NCBI GenBank assembly: GCA_022560025.1
Contig: JAFISE010000033.1
Location: 1-64,000, forward strand
Origin: Stagonosporopsis chrysanthemi
Taxonomy: Eukaryota; Ascomycota; Dothideomycetes; Pleosporales; Didymellaceae
DNA: 64,000 nt
Reading direction: 5' to 3'
The translations under genes were made by a program, and so were the position numbers. The notes under the pieces were generated by a model. The model was given only the letters and a program-made list of their open reading frames with translations. It did not search any database and was not told where the DNA came from. This document shows positions 61,502-64,000 of this stretch, piece after piece (position 1 is the first letter of the stretch; the number at the start of each line of letters is the position of its first letter).

Positions 61502-64000
61502 ATGCACGCAAACACCTTAGACGCGACTTCCCTACTGTGGCCATCGCGTCGACCAGGCATCATGCTTCCTCGACATGCTCTTTGCACGACGCGCTCGAAA
61601 CTGTTGATACCGTCGCAACGCCTTATACGTTTGTCACGACCTTACAGCACAATCGTAGCAAGCCCATACTCAAGTTTAACGCGACCCTGCGCGAAATCAC
61701 GTGCAACACGTCACGCAAGTGCAATATGGAGTCCAAAGTTACAATGTCGAGGCGCAAAGCGAAAGGCTTCCCTTGATCTGGATAATGTGCCGCAAGGTGA
61801 CATTGGAGCTGATGCACTTCCGCCCCAGGATGATGTTGAGCCGGACTATCCTCCATTGCTACAGCAGGTCCGCAACAACATGCTCAAGTTCAATCATTGC
61901 GTCCTGGTGACCAGAGTTGGTGGTTTCTATGAGGTTTGTGTTGGTTTCTCAGACCAAGATGCCCTACTGATAGTACTTAGCTCTACTTCGAACACGCTGA
62001 TGAGTTTGCACCTTTGCTGAACCTGAAAAAAGCCAAGCGCAGACCATCAAAAGGGAGCAAAAAGCCTGCTGTGTCGATGGTGAGTGTGGCATTTCTCTTG
62101 TTTTGTCTATTGCTCAAGAAGCCAGGTCGGGTTCCCTGCGTATCAACTCGATCGCTACCTCAAGATACTAGTGCAAGACTTAAACAAACATGTTGCAATT
62201 TGTGACGAGTTTGTCAACGACGCATCCAACAGAGCTAAGGGCGAGTCGCAATACACTCGGCGCGTCTCCCGCATCATCACCCCTGGTACCTTGATTGATG
62301 AACACTTCATGGATCCTTGGGAGAACAACTATCTTCTTAGCATTCATGTCGACCCAAAAAAGCTCGAGAAAGACAAAGCTGTCGTCAAGAGTCCTGGAAG
62401 TTCAAATGTGGCCTCGGTGCTCAATCTACCTCGCACCGAGGTCGGCCTTGCCTGGATTGACCTGTCCAGTGGCGACTTTCTTACGCAAAGTACCGACATC
62501 GCGTCGTTGCCTACTGCTGTCGCCCGCATCAAGCCCAGGGAGATCGTGCTTGATAGTATCTTCGAGGAGGCCGAGCACTCGCGTATTGTCTCTATATTGC
62601 AAGAAGATGGACACATCATAACGTTCCAAGAGCCCTCCAAGGAATCGCTTTCTGCCAAAGACTGGATACCTATGCTGGAAGACGTGGTGGACGACTTTGA
62701 CCTTGTAAACTTCACACCAGGCGAGGTTGGTGCTGGTGGCTCACTTTTGTATTACGTCAAACACCAATTACTGGGATCGCGGACTCGACTACAAGCTCCG
62801 GTCAGGCATCAGGCTGAAGATCATATGAGTATCGACAAGAACAGCTTGAGAGCGCTGGAGATCAGGAGCACGATTCGCGATGGCACCTATGAGGGTAGCT
62901 TGTTGCATTCGCTGAAAAATACAGTCACTAAAAGCGGCACACGATTACTGTCACAAAGATTGTGTGGGTGGATCGGGACCAATTCAATTAGCTTATTCTA
63001 ACGTGCAACAGCCGCTCCCTCCATGTCACTTTCAACGATCAACGACCGTCTCGATCTAGTTGAAGAGATGATAGAGTATCCTCAGCTAAGACAAGATGTC
63101 ATAGCGCTGCTTGGACAGACCTTCGACACTCTTCGTTTGGTGACAAAGTTCACTTATGGTCGAGGCGACGCCGATGACCTCACGGAACTTTCAAAAACGA
63201 TTGCCGCTACCTCGGACCTTTTCAATCTCATCCGTGAACACACAGCATCCAGAAGTTCTATTCCGACGGATTCAAACAACGGGATATCAGCATCGCGGCG
63301 TAGGGAGTGCATGTCTGCACTCGAGCGAAGGTTTGACCTCGAAGGCGTACGCGAGCTTTCGACACGCATACGAGACGCGATTGATGAGGATGCGCTCTCT
63401 GAATACCACCGTGCCGAAGACGAGCAGGCAGAGGAGATGTCTGAACTGGCGCAAGATGTTTTGGGACGTGAAGCAGGCGAAGAGGATCTAAAGAACATGC
63501 CGAAGCGCGTCCAGCCAAAGCCCCATGCAATCATGGGTACTTACAAAAGCGCGACTGATGGACGTGACGATATTTGGATCATGAAGCGTAAGGCGAGCAC
63601 GGCCTTGTACCGTCTGCATAAGTCACTGGATTCTATAGGTGAGTCAAAAGCGGATCTCGAGGCCAAATTGCGCCAGCGAATGGATGCGTCCAGTTTGACG
63701 CTTAAGTGGACACCAAATCTTGCACACATTGCTCACGTCAAAGGCAAAGACGTGGCTCGGGTCACGCCGCATTTTCCAAAGAGCCTTAGCAGTAGCAAAT
63801 CCACACGATCCTTCCAAGTCCCCGAGTGGACGCACCTTGGTGCACAAATGGACGAAACCCGCTTTCAGATACGTAACGAAGAACAGCGAGTACTAGGGGA
63901 GCTGCGTGAAGCTGTTGTCCGAAACCTCGTGAGGCTTCGACGCAATGCAGCCGTACTTGATGAGCTTGATGTCGCATGTGCCTTTGCTCTTCTTGCAGTG
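61502..64000 (+). CDS. MSH1: Mitochondrial DNA mismatch-repair protein Msh1 (MutS family), 3' end outside window
   Basis: MutS homologue that maintains mitochondrial DNA. Four exons are visible: 61502-61933, 61981-62079, 62126-62963 and 63012 onward, open to the last base. The N-terminus is an Arg/Ser-rich presequence (MLPRHALCTTRSKLLIPS from the second ATG at 61562), which suits mitochondrial import; either ATG may be used. The mismatch-binding domain I contains the FYE motif split by intron 1 (VTRVGGFYE|LYFEHADEF), followed by KKPAVSM|VGFPAYQLDRYLK. Connector and lever domains follow (GLAWIDLSSGDFLTQSTD; LLSQRLSAPSMSLSTINDRL across intron 3). The clamp region runs to the end. The C-terminal ATPase lies beyond the window. 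The long domain I/II with a mitochondrial leader fits Msh1 rather than nuclear Msh2-6. Confidence 0.9.

Noticed and set aside
1..64000. tRNA, rRNA, CRISPR or intact transposon
   Set aside because: I scanned by eye for the T-loop consensus GGTTCRANNCC with pairing arms, for regularly spaced repeats and for reverse-transcriptase or transposase motifs and found none that hold up. A covariance-model scan would be decisive for tRNA.

Overview
The window is nuclear DNA from a filamentous ascomycete (Pezizomycotina), most probably a dothideomycete. Protein genes are split by many short introns (41-96 nt, one of 172 nt) with GTRNGT-like donors, CTRAC-like branch points and YAG acceptors. The gene set includes a HapB-type CCAAT-binding factor, a fungal PX/PXB protein, a cytochrome P450 and several Pezizomycotina-type C2H2 regulators. 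Class-level placement is inference from the style of the proteins; no marker gene was aligned. Bases 1-91 are pure G and look like a contig edge or a sequencing artefact. I see no tRNA, rRNA, CRISPR array or intact transposon.

Layout. 0.9-10 kb: hapB (-), a 4.1 kb region without a credible gene and with a marked base-composition switch, then a 1270-residue C2H2 protein (-). 12-16 kb: an uncharacterised protein (+) and a divergent ER pair, SPC2 (-) and EMC3 (+). 17.8-23.1 kb: a second C2H2 factor and a disordered protein with two membrane segments at its C-terminus. 24-32.3 kb: two small membrane proteins, a PX-domain lipid-binding protein and ARS2/SERRATE, all (-). 33-37.3 kb: TspO, ERV46 and a Mex67-like protein that lacks the NTF2-like domain, all (+). 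37.9-40.5 kb: a small cluster of F-box/2EXR-like genes in different stages of decay. 41.5-45.8 kb: a lone P450 (-) and a GNAT acyltransferase (+). 46-64 kb: a dense housekeeping block: RPP0 (-)/TRM82 (+), thioredoxin reductase (+), a conserved unknown (-), ATG14 (+), cystathionine gamma-lyase (+), YDJ1 (-), cytosine deaminase FCY1 (+), HEM12 (-), and the 5' part of mitochondrial MSH1 (+), cut by the window end.

Themes. Several genes sit head to head over short shared promoters and have related jobs: SPC2/EMC3 (ER membrane protein biogenesis, 252 bp), RPP0/TRM82 (translation, 209 bp) and HEM12/MSH1 (112 bp). The observations I rate highest are the Mex67 paralogue without its Mtr2-binding domain; an in-frame Arg-rich, presequence-like extension with no AUG upstream of the thioredoxin reductase start, suggesting a hidden mitochondrial isoform; the composition switch in the hapB leader region; and the decaying 2EXR-like cluster. 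I found no clearly new multi-gene system. All exon coordinates were worked out by hand from splice consensus, reading frame and protein-family expectation.
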